Below are positions 6,335-12,587 of a stretch of 18,638 nucleotides of DNA, in pieces. The stretch's first letter is position 1. Each line of letters starts with the position of its first letter. Origin of the DNA: JBBSMX01 sp038232935 (lineage in GTDB: Bacteria; Bacteroidota; Rhodothermia; Rhodothermales; JANQRZ01). Location: NCBI GenBank assembly GCA_038232935.1, contig JBBSMX010000083.1, positions 1 to 18,638 of the forward strand, given 5' to 3'. The translations under genes were made by a program, and so were the position numbers. The notes beneath the pieces were generated by a model. That model was given only the letters and a program-made list of their open reading frames with translations. It did no database searches and had not been told where the DNA came from.

Positions 6335-6373
6335 ACACGGGGGCGACCAGTTCGGTCGCCCCCGTGTGCTTTT
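6335..6373 (+). terminator. Intrinsic terminator closing the sigma-factor unit
   Basis: A perfect 14-bp stem pairs ACACGGGGGCGACC (6335-6348) with GGTCGCCCCCGTGT (6354-6367) around an AGTTC loop. It is followed by GCTTTT. It starts 24 bases after the stop of coiled-coil protein B. The stem core resembles dispersed GGGGCGACC/GGTCGCCCC palindromes seen in many bacterial genomes, so it may also be a repeat recruited as a terminator. Confidence 0.85.
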
Positions 6374-6388
6374 ATGGGCACGGCCTAC

Positions 6389-6417
6389 TTGGAACTCGGC
6401 ACACTTAACGTTATACT
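6389..6417 (+). promoter_or_regulatory. Near-consensus promoter upstream of the amidase gene
   Basis: TTGGAA (6389-6394) and TATACT (6412-6417) are separated by exactly 17 bases. This is close to the housekeeping-sigma consensus and is the best promoter match in the window. A start site near 6424 would leave a leader of about 290 bases before the amidase ATG at 6715. The palindrome listed next covers the -10 element. Confidence 0.6.
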
Positions 6418-6424
6418 TTAAGTG
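6402..6424. promoter_or_regulatory. Palindrome over the -10 element, candidate operator
   Basis: CACTTAA (6402-6408) and TTAAGTG (6418-6424) form a perfect 7-bp inverted repeat with a nine-base centre, CGTTATACT, that contains most of the -10 hexamer. The placement suits a repressor-binding site that would block RNA polymerase. No regulator gene adjoins it to suggest the ligand. Confidence 0.4.
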
Positions 6425-6714
6425 CGCGGCGTCACGGTTGCCCCCTTCGGAGCAGCCTGCCGCGTAGCGAAAAAGCCCGGCCCCGTACCATTCTACCCGC
6501 GCGTCAGGAGAGGGTCGCGCGCCGATGGCGGAGCCGGGTGGACGTTCTCTTTCGAGTTTATCAGCCTCCATTCCGTAAACGGGCCGTTCCTACCTCGCGC
6601 GGCAACGCTCCAAGGCCGCGCGGCTGCCGATACGTCACCGTTCGGCACGGCTTTCGACAAGGGATGACACGCCGCGCGTGCGGCACCCCGCCACACTTTA
6701 ACGCCAGCTCCGCC
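6425..6714 (+). other. ~290-base leader upstream of the amidase gene
   Basis: This stretch lies between the predicted start site and the amidase ATG. I looked for known riboswitch cores, including c-di-AMP (ydaO) elements that are often linked to cell-wall hydrolases, and did not see a match. Frames open through it (from GTG 6422, and the upstream extension of the amidase frame from 6538) have no signal-peptide or family features. It is either an untranslated leader, or the real amidase promoter is closer and unseen. Confidence 0.4.
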
Positions 6715-7878
6715 ATGCAGCGGTCCCTTCCTCTCCTCGCCCTCGGGCGTGCGCTCTGCCTCGTCCTGCTCGTGCTGCCGCTTCAAGCCCAGGCCGGCTC
6801 CGACATCGACCGCGTCTCGTTCGCGTCCCGGTCCGACGGCAAAGGGTACGTCGTCCGCGTCCACACGACGGGCAAGATCTCGGCCTACAGCGTCGAGCGG
6901 CCTAGCCCGACCGAAGTGCAGCTCGTGCTCTACCGGGCCGGTATCGCGGCGTCCGTGCGCCGGGACGATGCGCGCGGGCCGGTGCAGCGCTACGCGATCC
7001 ATCCGAGCGATGACCGCGTCGTCCTCTCGTTTCAGATCGACCCGAACGCACCGGTCGAGGCGAAGGCCTACCCCGACCGCGACTCCGACGACGTGCTGCT
7101 CGGACTGACGTACACGCAGCCGCCGGCTGGGCCTGCGGTAGCGGGACAGGCGGACGCCGCGAGCAACGAGCATTGGGCGCTCGACTGCCTCGTGCTCGAC
7201 GCCGGGCACGGCGGACACGACGGCGGGGCGACCTCCAACGGCGTCCGCGAGAAAGACATCACCCTCGCCGTGACGAAGAAGGTCGGGCAGTACGTGAAGG
7301 ACCAACTCGGCATCCGCGTCGTCTACACGCGCGACAACGACACGTTCATCCCGCTCCACGAGCGCGGGCGGATCGCCAACGAGTCGTGCGGCAAGCTGTT
7401 CGTTTCCATCCACGCGAACGCGGCCGGCAGCCGCTCAGCGAAGGGCTCGGAGACGTACTTCCTCGGCCTCCACAAGAGCGACAGCGCGCACGACGTGATG
7501 GAGCGCGAGAACGGCGTCGTCGCGCTCGAAAGCGACCCCGGCCTCTACGCTGGGTTCGACGACGCGGCCGTGATCGTGCAGACGCTCGCGACGACGGCGT
7601 ATCAGCGCGAGAGCGAGCGGCTCGCCTCCCTCATCCAGGACCAGTTCGAGCACCGCGCCGACCGGCCCTCACGCGGCGTCAAGCAGGCCGGCTTCCTCGT
7701 CCTGTGGCGCGCGTCGATGCCCGCGGTCCTCGTCGAACTCGGCTTCGTGACGAATCCGGACGAGGCTCGCTTCCTCCGGAGCGAGAGCGGGCAGGACCTC
7801 CTCGCGAGCGCCATCTTCCGCTCGATCCGCGACTATAAAGAGCAGTACGAACGCGGCTTCCGCTTTGCGGTGAACTAA
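6715..7878 (+). CDS. N-acetylmuramoyl-L-alanine amidase (Amidase_3), exported
   Basis: This zinc hydrolase cleaves the amide bond between N-acetylmuramic acid and the stem peptide, and works in the periplasm on septal peptidoglycan. The 387-residue product has a signal peptide (1-27, ending LPLQAQA), an AMIN-like beta domain (about 30-135), and an Amidase_3 catalytic domain from about 156. Zinc ligands are visible as LDAGHGGHDGG (His165), REKD (Glu179) and SIHANA (His233), with the catalytic Glu341 in VLVELGFVTNPDE. A longer loop at about 250-325, between the last zinc ligand and the catalytic Glu, is typical of Bacteroidota members. The ATG at 6715 was chosen because it begins the signal peptide; the upstream extension of the frame lacks one. 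apt follows after 72 bases. Confidence 0.93.
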   Translation: MQRSLPLLALGRALCLVLLVLPLQAQAGSDIDRVSFASRSDGKGYVVRVHTTGKISAYSVERPSPTEVQLVLYRAGIAASVRRDDARGPVQRYAIHPSDDRVVLSFQIDPNAPVEAKAYPDRDSDDVLLGLTYTQPPAGPAVAGQADAASNEHWALDCLVLDAGHGGHDGGATSNGVREKDITLAVTKKVGQYVKDQLGIRVVYTRDNDTFIPLHERGRIANESCGKLFVSIHANAAGSRSAKGSETYFLGLHKSDSAHDVMERENGVVALESDPGLYAGFDDAAVIVQTLATTAYQRESERLASLIQDQFEHRADRPSRGVKQAGFLVLWRASMPAVLVELGFVTNPDEARFLRSESGQDLLASAIFRSIRDYKEQYERGFRFAVN

Positions 7879-7894
7879 CAGGGGCGTCCGTCGC

Positions 7895-7902
7895 TAGTTT
7901 AG
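7895..7902 (+). promoter_or_regulatory. Candidate -7 element before apt
   Basis: TAGTTTAG is close to the Bacteroidota -7 consensus TAnnTTTG and lies 48 bases before the apt start. It is preceded by the same ten bases (CAGGGGCGTC, 7879-7888) as the TATTTTAG element before the sigma-factor gene. No -33 TTG is present at the ideal spacing. Confidence 0.35.
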
Positions 7903-7950
7903 GGGGCCGGCGTTCGCGTCCGGCCTCCCTTCCGAACGGCACCCCGACTC

Positions 7951-8487
7951 ATGTCCACCGACCCTATCGACGCCCTCTACGGCGCTCTCCGCACGGTGTC
8001 GGACTTCCCGGAGCCCGGCGTCCAGTTCAAAGACATCTCGCCGATTCTCGCCGATCCGGCTCTCCTGCGCACCGCCGTTCGCGCGCTCGCCACGCCCTAC
8101 GCCGACATGGGGGTCACGAAGGTCGTCGGCGTGGAGTCGCGCGGGTTCCTGTTCGGGACGCCGATGGCGGACTGGCTGGGGGCCGGCTTCGTGCTCGCCC
8201 GCAAGCCCGGCAAGCTCCCGGCCGCGACGCTCCGCGAGGACTACGCGCTCGAATACGGCACCGACGCGGTGGAAATCCACGCCGACGCCCTCTCGCCGCA
8301 GGACCGTGTGCTCATCCACGACGACGTGATCGCGACCGGCGGGACGGCGGCGGCGGCGGCCCGGCTCGTGGAACGCGTTGGGGCCGAAGTCGTCGGGTTC
8401 GCATTCCTGATCGAACTGGTGGCTCTGCACGGGCGCGATAAGCTTCCGGAGGGATTGCCCGTCCACGTCGTGCTGGACGTGAAATAG
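7951..8487 (+). CDS. apt: Adenine phosphoribosyltransferase
   Basis: Apt converts adenine and PRPP to AMP and pyrophosphate in cytosolic purine salvage. The 178 residues match the normal length. The type I phosphoribosyltransferase PRPP loop is at 120-132 (VLIHDDVIATGGT). Other family marks are the N-terminal DFPEPGVQFKDISPIL (18-33), VVGVESRGFLFG (58-69) and RKPGKLP (84-90). The second acidic pair of the loop is preceded by His rather than the more usual Val, a minor variation. It probably has its own promoter at about 7895 but could be co-transcribed with the amidase gene. No clear terminator follows; a weak GGCACG/CGTGCC hairpin is at 8536-8555. Confidence 0.96.
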   Translation: MSTDPIDALYGALRTVSDFPEPGVQFKDISPILADPALLRTAVRALATPYADMGVTKVVGVESRGFLFGTPMADWLGAGFVLARKPGKLPAATLREDYALEYGTDAVEIHADALSPQDRVLIHDDVIATGGTAAAAARLVERVGAEVVGFAFLIELVALHGRDKLPEGLPVHVVLDVK

Positions 8488-8595
8488 ATTCCGCTCTCAC
8501 CCACAACTTGGCCCCGCGTTACTCACAGCCCGCTCGGCACGGCTTGATGCGTGCCATTCCTGTCCCTTCCTTTCCCACTCCGACCCGAACCCACC

Positions 8596-9165
8596 ATGAC
8601 CACACTCCGCCGTCTGCTTCCCCTCGTTTTCCTGCTCCCGCTCGTGCTTGCCGGGTGCGACAGCAGCACCTCGGGAGGTGAAACCTTCCCGCTTCCGACC
8701 CCGCCCAACCACCGAGCGAGCTTCGTCTACATGGCCGGTACGCTCCAAGCTGGCGGGACCTACACCGAAGGCAAGTCCCAGTCCTCCCAGGCCGTCATCA
8801 ACGACCCCCGGTTTACGCCGGCAGACGTCGCCTCGGCGACCGTGCGCTCCGGGACGGTCGAGCTCAACATGGACTTCCCCGGCGGCCAGGAGAACGCGAT
8901 CATGATCGAGGAGGCTACGCTCTCGCTGTCGGCGCCGGGCGTAGGGGAGCAGGTGGTCGCCCGCTCCTCCAACATCTCCCTCTCGATCCTCACCACGAAC
9001 GCGCAGCTTCGCCGGGCTACGCTCGATCTCGCGGACGCGGACATCACGGAGTTCCTGCAGCAGGACACCTTCACCGGCACCCTGACGCTCCGCGTCGCCG
9101 AGGCCGGAACGCAGAGCTACCAGTTCACCGTCACCTTCGACGTAAACGTGGAGGTTAACGTCTAG
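8596..9165 (+). CDS. Hypothetical lipoprotein, beta-rich
   Basis: The 189-residue product begins with a lipoprotein signal peptide whose lipobox is LVLAGC (Cys21), so it should be acylated and membrane anchored. A short Ser/Thr/Gly/Pro linker follows. The rest has regular alternating hydrophobic strands (ATVRSGTVELNMDF, ATLSLSAPG, TGTLTLRVAEAG, TVTFDVNVEVNV), suggesting an immunoglobulin-like or other beta-sandwich fold. No family is recognised. The ATG at 8596 was preferred to the upstream in-frame start at 8551 because it leads directly into the signal peptide. It converges on ridA with only one base between the stop codons. Confidence 0.75.
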   Translation: MTTLRRLLPLVFLLPLVLAGCDSSTSGGETFPLPTPPNHRASFVYMAGTLQAGGTYTEGKSQSSQAVINDPRFTPADVASATVRSGTVELNMDFPGGQENAIMIEEATLSLSAPGVGEQVVARSSNISLSILTTNAQLRRATLDLADADITEFLQQDTFTGTLTLRVAEAGTQSYQFTVTFDVNVEVNV

Positions 9166-9166
9166 C

Positions 9167-9562
9167 CTAGCGCACGGCGATACAGGAAATCTCGACACGC
9201 GCGCCGCGCGGGAGCGCCGATACCTCGATGGTCTCCCGCGCCGGCGGCGACTCGCTGAAATAGCGGGCGTAGATCTCGTTCACCTGCGCGTAGTCGTTCA
9301 TGTCGGCGAGGAAGACGGTGCAGGTCACCACGTTGCGGAAGCTCATCTTGGCGGCGTGGAGGACGCCCCCGAGGTTCTCCAGCGCCCGCGCCGTCTCCTC
9401 TTCCACGTCGCCCCGAAGGAGCTCGCCCGTCTCGGGCACGAAGGCAATCTGCCCCGAGCAGTACAGCGTGTTCCCCGCGAGGATAGCCTGGCTGTAGGGG
9501 CCGATGGCGGCAGGCGCGTTGGGCGAATTGATGATGTCGCGCCGGGTGGTAGCTGTAGGCAT
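9167..9562 (-). CDS. ridA: RidA family enamine/imine deaminase
   Basis: RidA proteins hydrolyse reactive 2-aminoacrylate-type enamines made by PLP enzymes, releasing 2-keto acids and ammonia and protecting cytosolic enzymes. The 131-residue length is normal for this trimeric family. Visible signatures are APAAIGPYSQAI (17-28), the substrate Arg in PPARETIEV (Arg109), and the closing block ARVEISCIAVR (121-131) with its conserved Glu. The ATG at 9562 gives the canonical MPTATT start; the frame stays open to 9631, but that extension has no RidA-like residues. It is divergent from mnmA across about 200 bases and abuts the lipoprotein stop. Confidence 0.94.
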   Translation of the reverse strand: MPTATTRRDIINSPNAPAAIGPYSQAILAGNTLYCSGQIAFVPETGELLRGDVEEETARALENLGGVLHAAKMSFRNVVTCTVFLADMNDYAQVNEIYARYFSESPPARETIEVSALPRGARVEISCIAVR

Positions 9563-9760
9563 GAGACGGCAGGCTAGTGAAGGGGGCCGTAGGTTCGCAC
9601 CAGCCCCACCCTCCGACAAGCGAAGTTTCAAGCAATAGCCGGGGGGACGGCGTGCGTTCCAAGAATCCGCAGAGGTGGAACGCCCTGCCGGAGGGCCTGT
9701 TCAAGCGCCCGAAATCAGGAGACTGCCGACCCTCGACCCCGAATCCTCGGCCCTTTTTCC
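9563..9760. other. Divergent intergenic region between ridA and mnmA
   Basis: This 198-base gap must hold the promoters for both genes. On the minus strand, CTATTGCTTG around 9635 resembles a loose -7 element for ridA. GCCCT (9682-9686) pairs with AGGGC (9692-9696) in a small hairpin on the mnmA side. Nothing else stands out. Confidence 0.3.
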
Positions 9761-10882
9761 ATGAGCAAGCACGGACGCGTATTGGTGGCGATGAGCGGCG
9801 GCGTGGACTCGTCGGTGACGGCGGCGCTGTTGCGCGACGAGGGCTACGAGGTCGTCGGCATCACGATGAAGACGTGGGACTACGCGACGAGCGGCCCGCG
9901 CAAGCCCGGCCAGAAAGAGGTCGGCTGCTGCACGCTGGAGTCGATGAACGACGCGCGCGGCGTGGCGATGAAGCTGGACTTCCCCCACTTCATCGTGGAC
10001 ATCCGCGAGGAGTTCGGCGACTGGGTCGTGGAGCGCTTCACGAGCGAGTACCTCGCCGGGCGGACGCCGAACCCGTGCGTGCTCTGCAACACCCACATCA
10101 AGTGGGCCGCCCTCCTCCGCCGCGCCGACGACCTCGGCTGCGCGTTCATCGCCACCGGCCACTACGCCCGCGTCCGCCACGACGAAGCGACCGGCCGGCA
10201 CGTCGTCTCGCGCGGGCTCGACGCGAACAAAGACCAGAGCTACGCGCTGTGGGGGCTGCCGCAGGACCACCTCGCCCGCAGCATCTTCCCGCTCGGGGAG
10301 TTCACGAAGCCGCGCATCCGCGAGATGGCGTCGGAGTACGGACTCGTCCGCGTCGCCGACAAGCCGGACTCGTACGAGATCTGCTTCATCCCGGACAACG
10401 ACTACCGCGGCTTCCTCAAGCGCCGCAACCCGGCGCTCGAAGCCGAGGTAGCCGGTGGCGACTTCGTGCTCGAAAACGGCACCGTCGTCGGGCAACACGA
10501 GGGGTATCCGTTCTACACCATCGGGCAGCGGCGCGGGCTCGGGATCGCGCTCGGCGAGCCTACCTACGTCACCCGCATCAACCCGGAGACGAACACCGTC
10601 ACGGTCGGGCCGCGCGAGGCGCTGCTCGGGCAGGCGCTCACGGCGCGGCAGCTCAACTTCGTCAAAGTCCCCGACCTGTTCGAGGAGCGGCCGGTCCACG
10701 GACAGATCCGGTACAAGGACGCCGGGGCACCCGCCCTCGCGTGGCAGACCGGCGACGACGAACTGCGGATCGCCTTCGCCGAGCCACGCGCAGCGATCAC
10801 GCCCGGCCAGTCCGTCGTGCTCTACGAGGGTGACGACATCGTGGCCGGCGGGTGGATTCACGAGGTCGGCGGCAGCGCGTAG
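9761..10882 (+). CDS. mnmA: tRNA-specific 2-thiouridylase MnmA
   Basis: MnmA adenylates U34 of tRNA-Lys, -Glu and -Gln and adds sulfur from a persulfide relay, giving s2U in the wobble position. The 373 residues fit the family. The PP-loop SGGVDSS is at 12-18, the nucleophilic Cys106 lies in NPCVLCN, and the second catalytic cysteine, Cys208, in SYEICFIP. ATGHYARV (131-138) is also conserved. GCCTLESMNDAR (55-66) is the form seen in Bacteroidota-like MnmA proteins. The start at ATG 9761 gives the normal N-terminus. A lipoprotein gene follows 42 bases later but has its own promoter-like element. Confidence 0.96.
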   Translation: MSKHGRVLVAMSGGVDSSVTAALLRDEGYEVVGITMKTWDYATSGPRKPGQKEVGCCTLESMNDARGVAMKLDFPHFIVDIREEFGDWVVERFTSEYLAGRTPNPCVLCNTHIKWAALLRRADDLGCAFIATGHYARVRHDEATGRHVVSRGLDANKDQSYALWGLPQDHLARSIFPLGEFTKPRIREMASEYGLVRVADKPDSYEICFIPDNDYRGFLKRRNPALEAEVAGGDFVLENGTVVGQHEGYPFYTIGQRRGLGIALGEPTYVTRINPETNTVTVGPREALLGQALTARQLNFVKVPDLFEERPVHGQIRYKDAGAPALAWQTGDDELRIAFAEPRAAITPGQSVVLYEGDDIVAGGWIHEVGGSA

Positions 10883-10887
10883 CGGGG

Positions 10888-10894
10888 TATATTG
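10888..10894 (+). promoter_or_regulatory. Candidate -7 element before the OB-fold lipoprotein gene
   Basis: TATATTG lies six bases after the mnmA stop and 30 bases before the lipoprotein ATG, at the right distance for a short leader. It is TA-rich in a GC-rich context and resembles TAnnTTTG with one base missing. The upstream -33 position falls inside mnmA. Confidence 0.35.
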
Positions 10895-10924
10895 CAACCC
10901 GCTTCGATTCCGCTTCCTCCGGTC

Positions 10925-11221
10925 ATGCGCCGCGCCCTTCCACTTCTCACCGTTCTGCTCTTTGCCCTCGGCTGCGACCTCGGCGAAATCGAGCACGTCG
11001 GCACGATCACGTTCGTGAATAGCGACGGCGGGTTCTGGGGGATCGTGACGGAGGATAGCACACGGTTCCGCCCGACGAACCTGCCCGCCGAGTTCGAACA
11101 GGAGGGGATGGTGGTCGAGATCGAGGGCTACGTCCTCGACGAAGAGCGAGAGGAGGGTGAATGGGGCATCCCGATCCGGCTCACCGAAGTGGAAGTGAGC
11201 CTCGACGGGAAGGACGACTGA
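10925..11221 (+). CDS. Small lipoprotein, probable OB-fold
   Basis: The 98-residue product has a lipoprotein signal with lipobox LFALGC (Cys18). The mature part, with VGTITFVNSDGGFWGIVTED, then RFRPTNLPAEFEQEGMVVEI and GYVLDE, follows the strand-loop pattern of small OB-fold envelope lipoproteins found in Bacteroidota. Those are usually hypothetical, and no binding partner is known to me. The start at ATG 10925 was chosen because it opens the signal peptide; the frame is open 11 codons earlier, inside the promoter-like element. The following zinc-ribbon gene starts four bases after the stop, so the two are probably co-transcribed. Confidence 0.75.
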   Translation: MRRALPLLTVLLFALGCDLGEIEHVGTITFVNSDGGFWGIVTEDSTRFRPTNLPAEFEQEGMVVEIEGYVLDEEREEGEWGIPIRLTEVEVSLDGKDD

Positions 11222-11225
11222 GCCG

Positions 11226-11405
11226 ATGGCCGACGCCCTCCGCGAATGCCCCTCGTGCGCAATGGAGGTCGACGCCGAGGCCGAGGTCTGCCCGGTGTGC
11301 GGCTACGAGTACCCCGTCCCCAAACGCACCTTCGGCCCGACCGCGTGGCTCTTCGTGGCGCTGATGCTGCTGCCTGTGCTGTGGGTGCTCTACCGGCTGC
11401 TGTAA
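11226..11405 (+). CDS. Small zinc-ribbon membrane protein
   Basis: A 59-residue frame from ATG 11226 to TAA 11403-11405 encodes MADALRECPSCAMEVDAEAE, then VCPVCGYEYPVPKR, then a hydrophobic helix at about 40-58 (WLFVALMLLPVLWVLYRLL). Two knuckles, CPSC (8-11) and CPVC (22-25), form a complete zinc ribbon facing the cytoplasm, followed by a C-terminal tail anchor. The layout resembles zinc-ribbon proteins of the UPF0547 or DUF2116-like kind, but I cannot name a family with confidence. It starts four bases after the lipoprotein stop, which supports it as a real gene despite its size. Confidence 0.75.
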   Translation: MADALRECPSCAMEVDAEAEVCPVCGYEYPVPKRTFGPTAWLFVALMLLPVLWVLYRLL

Positions 11406-11440
11406 AGCACGTCTGACAGCCTGTTGGCGCAGGCGTCGGG

Positions 11441-11448
11441 TAGGCTTG
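11441..11448 (+). promoter_or_regulatory. Candidate -7 element before the Clp-N gene
   Basis: TAGGCTTG matches TAnnTTTG at all but one defined position and lies 22 bases before the ATG at 11470. A TTG occurs at 11424-11426, but the 14-base spacing is shorter than the usual 19-21. Confidence 0.35.
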
Positions 11449-11469
11449 CCCTAAACCGGGAGCCTGTCT

Positions 11470-12135
11470 ATGAACGAACGATTCTCTGCCCGCGCCCGCG
11501 CCGTGCTGCTCCACAGCCGCGAGGAAGCCGCCCGCCTCGGCCACGACGCCATCGGGGCCGAACACCTGTTGCTGGGCCTGCTCCGAGAAGGCGGCCCGCC
11601 CGCCCGTATCCTCCGCGCCCTCGGCGTCAACACGCAGCAGCTTCGGCACGCCGTGGAAGCAGCGGCCCCGCCCGCCATCGAGGAACCGCGCGAGCTGCTC
11701 CACAGCGATCTCGGGCTGACGGCTGAGGCCGAGGCGGCGCTGAAGCAGACGCGCAGCGAAGCGGAGGCTGCCCCCGCCATCGAAGCCGAGCACCTGCTGC
11801 TGGGCCTGCTCGGCGGGGAGAACGCCGTCGCCGACATCCTCCGCGACGAGTTCGGCGTCACCGCCGAGGCCGTGCGGGACGAGGTGGCACGGCTGCATGG
11901 GACGGAGCCGGAACCCGAGTCAGAACCGCCACCGACCGCAGAGGCTGCGCGCGCTCGCGCTGCCGCTGCCGCCCGCCGGCTCTCCATCGTCTTCGACGAG
12001 GACACGAGCAAGGAGGAGGTGGCCGACCTGCTCCTCGCGCTCTCCGCGCTCTACCGCGCGCTCGGCGGCGACGGGCTCGTGATCCTCGATAGCGGCGTCC
12101 CGGCGTGGGACCCGGAGGGCGAGGAGCCAGGCTAA
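11470..12135 (+). CDS. Stand-alone double Clp-N domain protein with small C-terminal domain
   Basis: The 221 residues contain two Clp-N repeats, the substrate- or adaptor-binding module of ClpC/ClpB. Repeat one (about 3-65) has FSARARAVLLHSREEAARLG and IGAEHLLLGLLREG. Repeat two (about 80-145) has LTAEAEAALKQTRSEAE and IEAEHLLLGLLGGE. No AAA+ Walker motif follows, so this is not a ClpC ATPase. After a Pro/Glu/Ala linker (145-167), residues 168-203 form a compact unit: LSIVFDEDTSKEEVADLLLALSA, then LYRALGGDGLVI. I have seen similar LYR-GGD-L-I tails at the ends of bacterial conflict-type or effector-associated proteins, but cannot name the domain. The next frame overlaps the end of this gene, so the two products are probably made together. 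Confidence 0.8.
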   Translation: MNERFSARARAVLLHSREEAARLGHDAIGAEHLLLGLLREGGPPARILRALGVNTQQLRHAVEAAAPPAIEEPRELLHSDLGLTAEAEAALKQTRSEAEAAPAIEAEHLLLGLLGGENAVADILRDEFGVTAEAVRDEVARLHGTEPEPESEPPPTAEAARARAAAAARRLSIVFDEDTSKEEVADLLLALSALYRALGGDGLVILDSGVPAWDPEGEEPG

Positions 12136-12560
12136 CGCCGGATCGCCGCGAGCCCCTGCAGATCGACCTCGCGGGCCGGAACCCCGCGCTCTTCGACGCG
12201 CTCTTCGCACGGCTGGAGCAGACGCTCGTGGACATCGTCGAGCGGCTGGCGCACGCGCAGATCGACCCGTCGTCGCGTGAGGTGATGGGCGAGTTGCTGG
12301 GCGCGGCGCAGACCTACGTCGAGGCCAAGCTGAAAGCGCCGTCGATTGAGAACCAGCAGAAGCTCGCCGACATCACGCGGCTCTACGCCGAGGCGGAGGA
12401 GCGGCTGGCGCACGCCCGCGAGCACAGAGCGGCGGCCGAGAAGCTGGAGATGGAGAACCTCGAAAAGAAGCTGGAGCTGGCCCTCACCGTGATGCAGAAG
12501 CTCCGCACCGTGAAGCTCCTCCAGGGACCCGATGGCACGACGCTCGACTTCACCGAGTAG
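12105..12560 (+). CDS. Coiled-coil protein overlapping the Clp-N gene
   Basis: Up to 151 residues. The only start-like codon upstream of the conserved part is GTG 12105, which overlaps the preceding gene by 31 bases in another frame; the next ATG is internal (MGELLG). The true start is therefore uncertain. The protein is wholly alpha-helical, with LAGRNPALFDALFARLEQTLVDIVERLAHAQ, then SREVMGELLGAAQTYVEAKL, then a strong coiled coil (EERLAHAREHRAAAEKLEMEN onward). It ends in a short segment, LRTVKLLQGPDGTTLDFTE. No enzyme motif is seen. The overlap suggests translational coupling. A frameshift, natural or in the sequence, joining both genes into one protein is also possible. Confidence 0.65.
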   Translation: MGPGGRGARLTPDRREPLQIDLAGRNPALFDALFARLEQTLVDIVERLAHAQIDPSSREVMGELLGAAQTYVEAKLKAPSIENQQKLADITRLYAEAEERLAHAREHRAAAEKLEMENLEKKLELALTVMQKLRTVKLLQGPDGTTLDFTE

Positions 12561-12565
12561 CGGCA

Positions 12566-12587
12566 CCGGTCACCGGGGTGGCACCGG
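12566..12587. terminator. Small hairpin between convergent genes
   Basis: CCGGTCACC (12566-12574) pairs with GGTG-gc-ACCGG (12577-12587) with a two-base bulge. It occupies the 27-base gap between the coiled-coil gene and the convergent sulfotransferase gene. Without a T tract on either strand, termination is only plausible. Confidence 0.3.

Noticed and set aside
6422..6667. 81-codon frame in the amidase leader
   Set aside because: GTG start at the predicted transcription start, no recognisable feature, composition typical of GC-rich noise.
9563..9760. Possible tRNA T-arm (GGTTCGCACC) in the ridA-mnmA gap
   Set aside because: No acceptor stem, anticodon arm or CCA end can be folded around it.
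9577..10833. 418-codon plus-strand frame over mnmA
   Set aside because: Out-of-frame shadow of mnmA, Arg/Pro-rich without motifs; mnmA itself has all catalytic residues.
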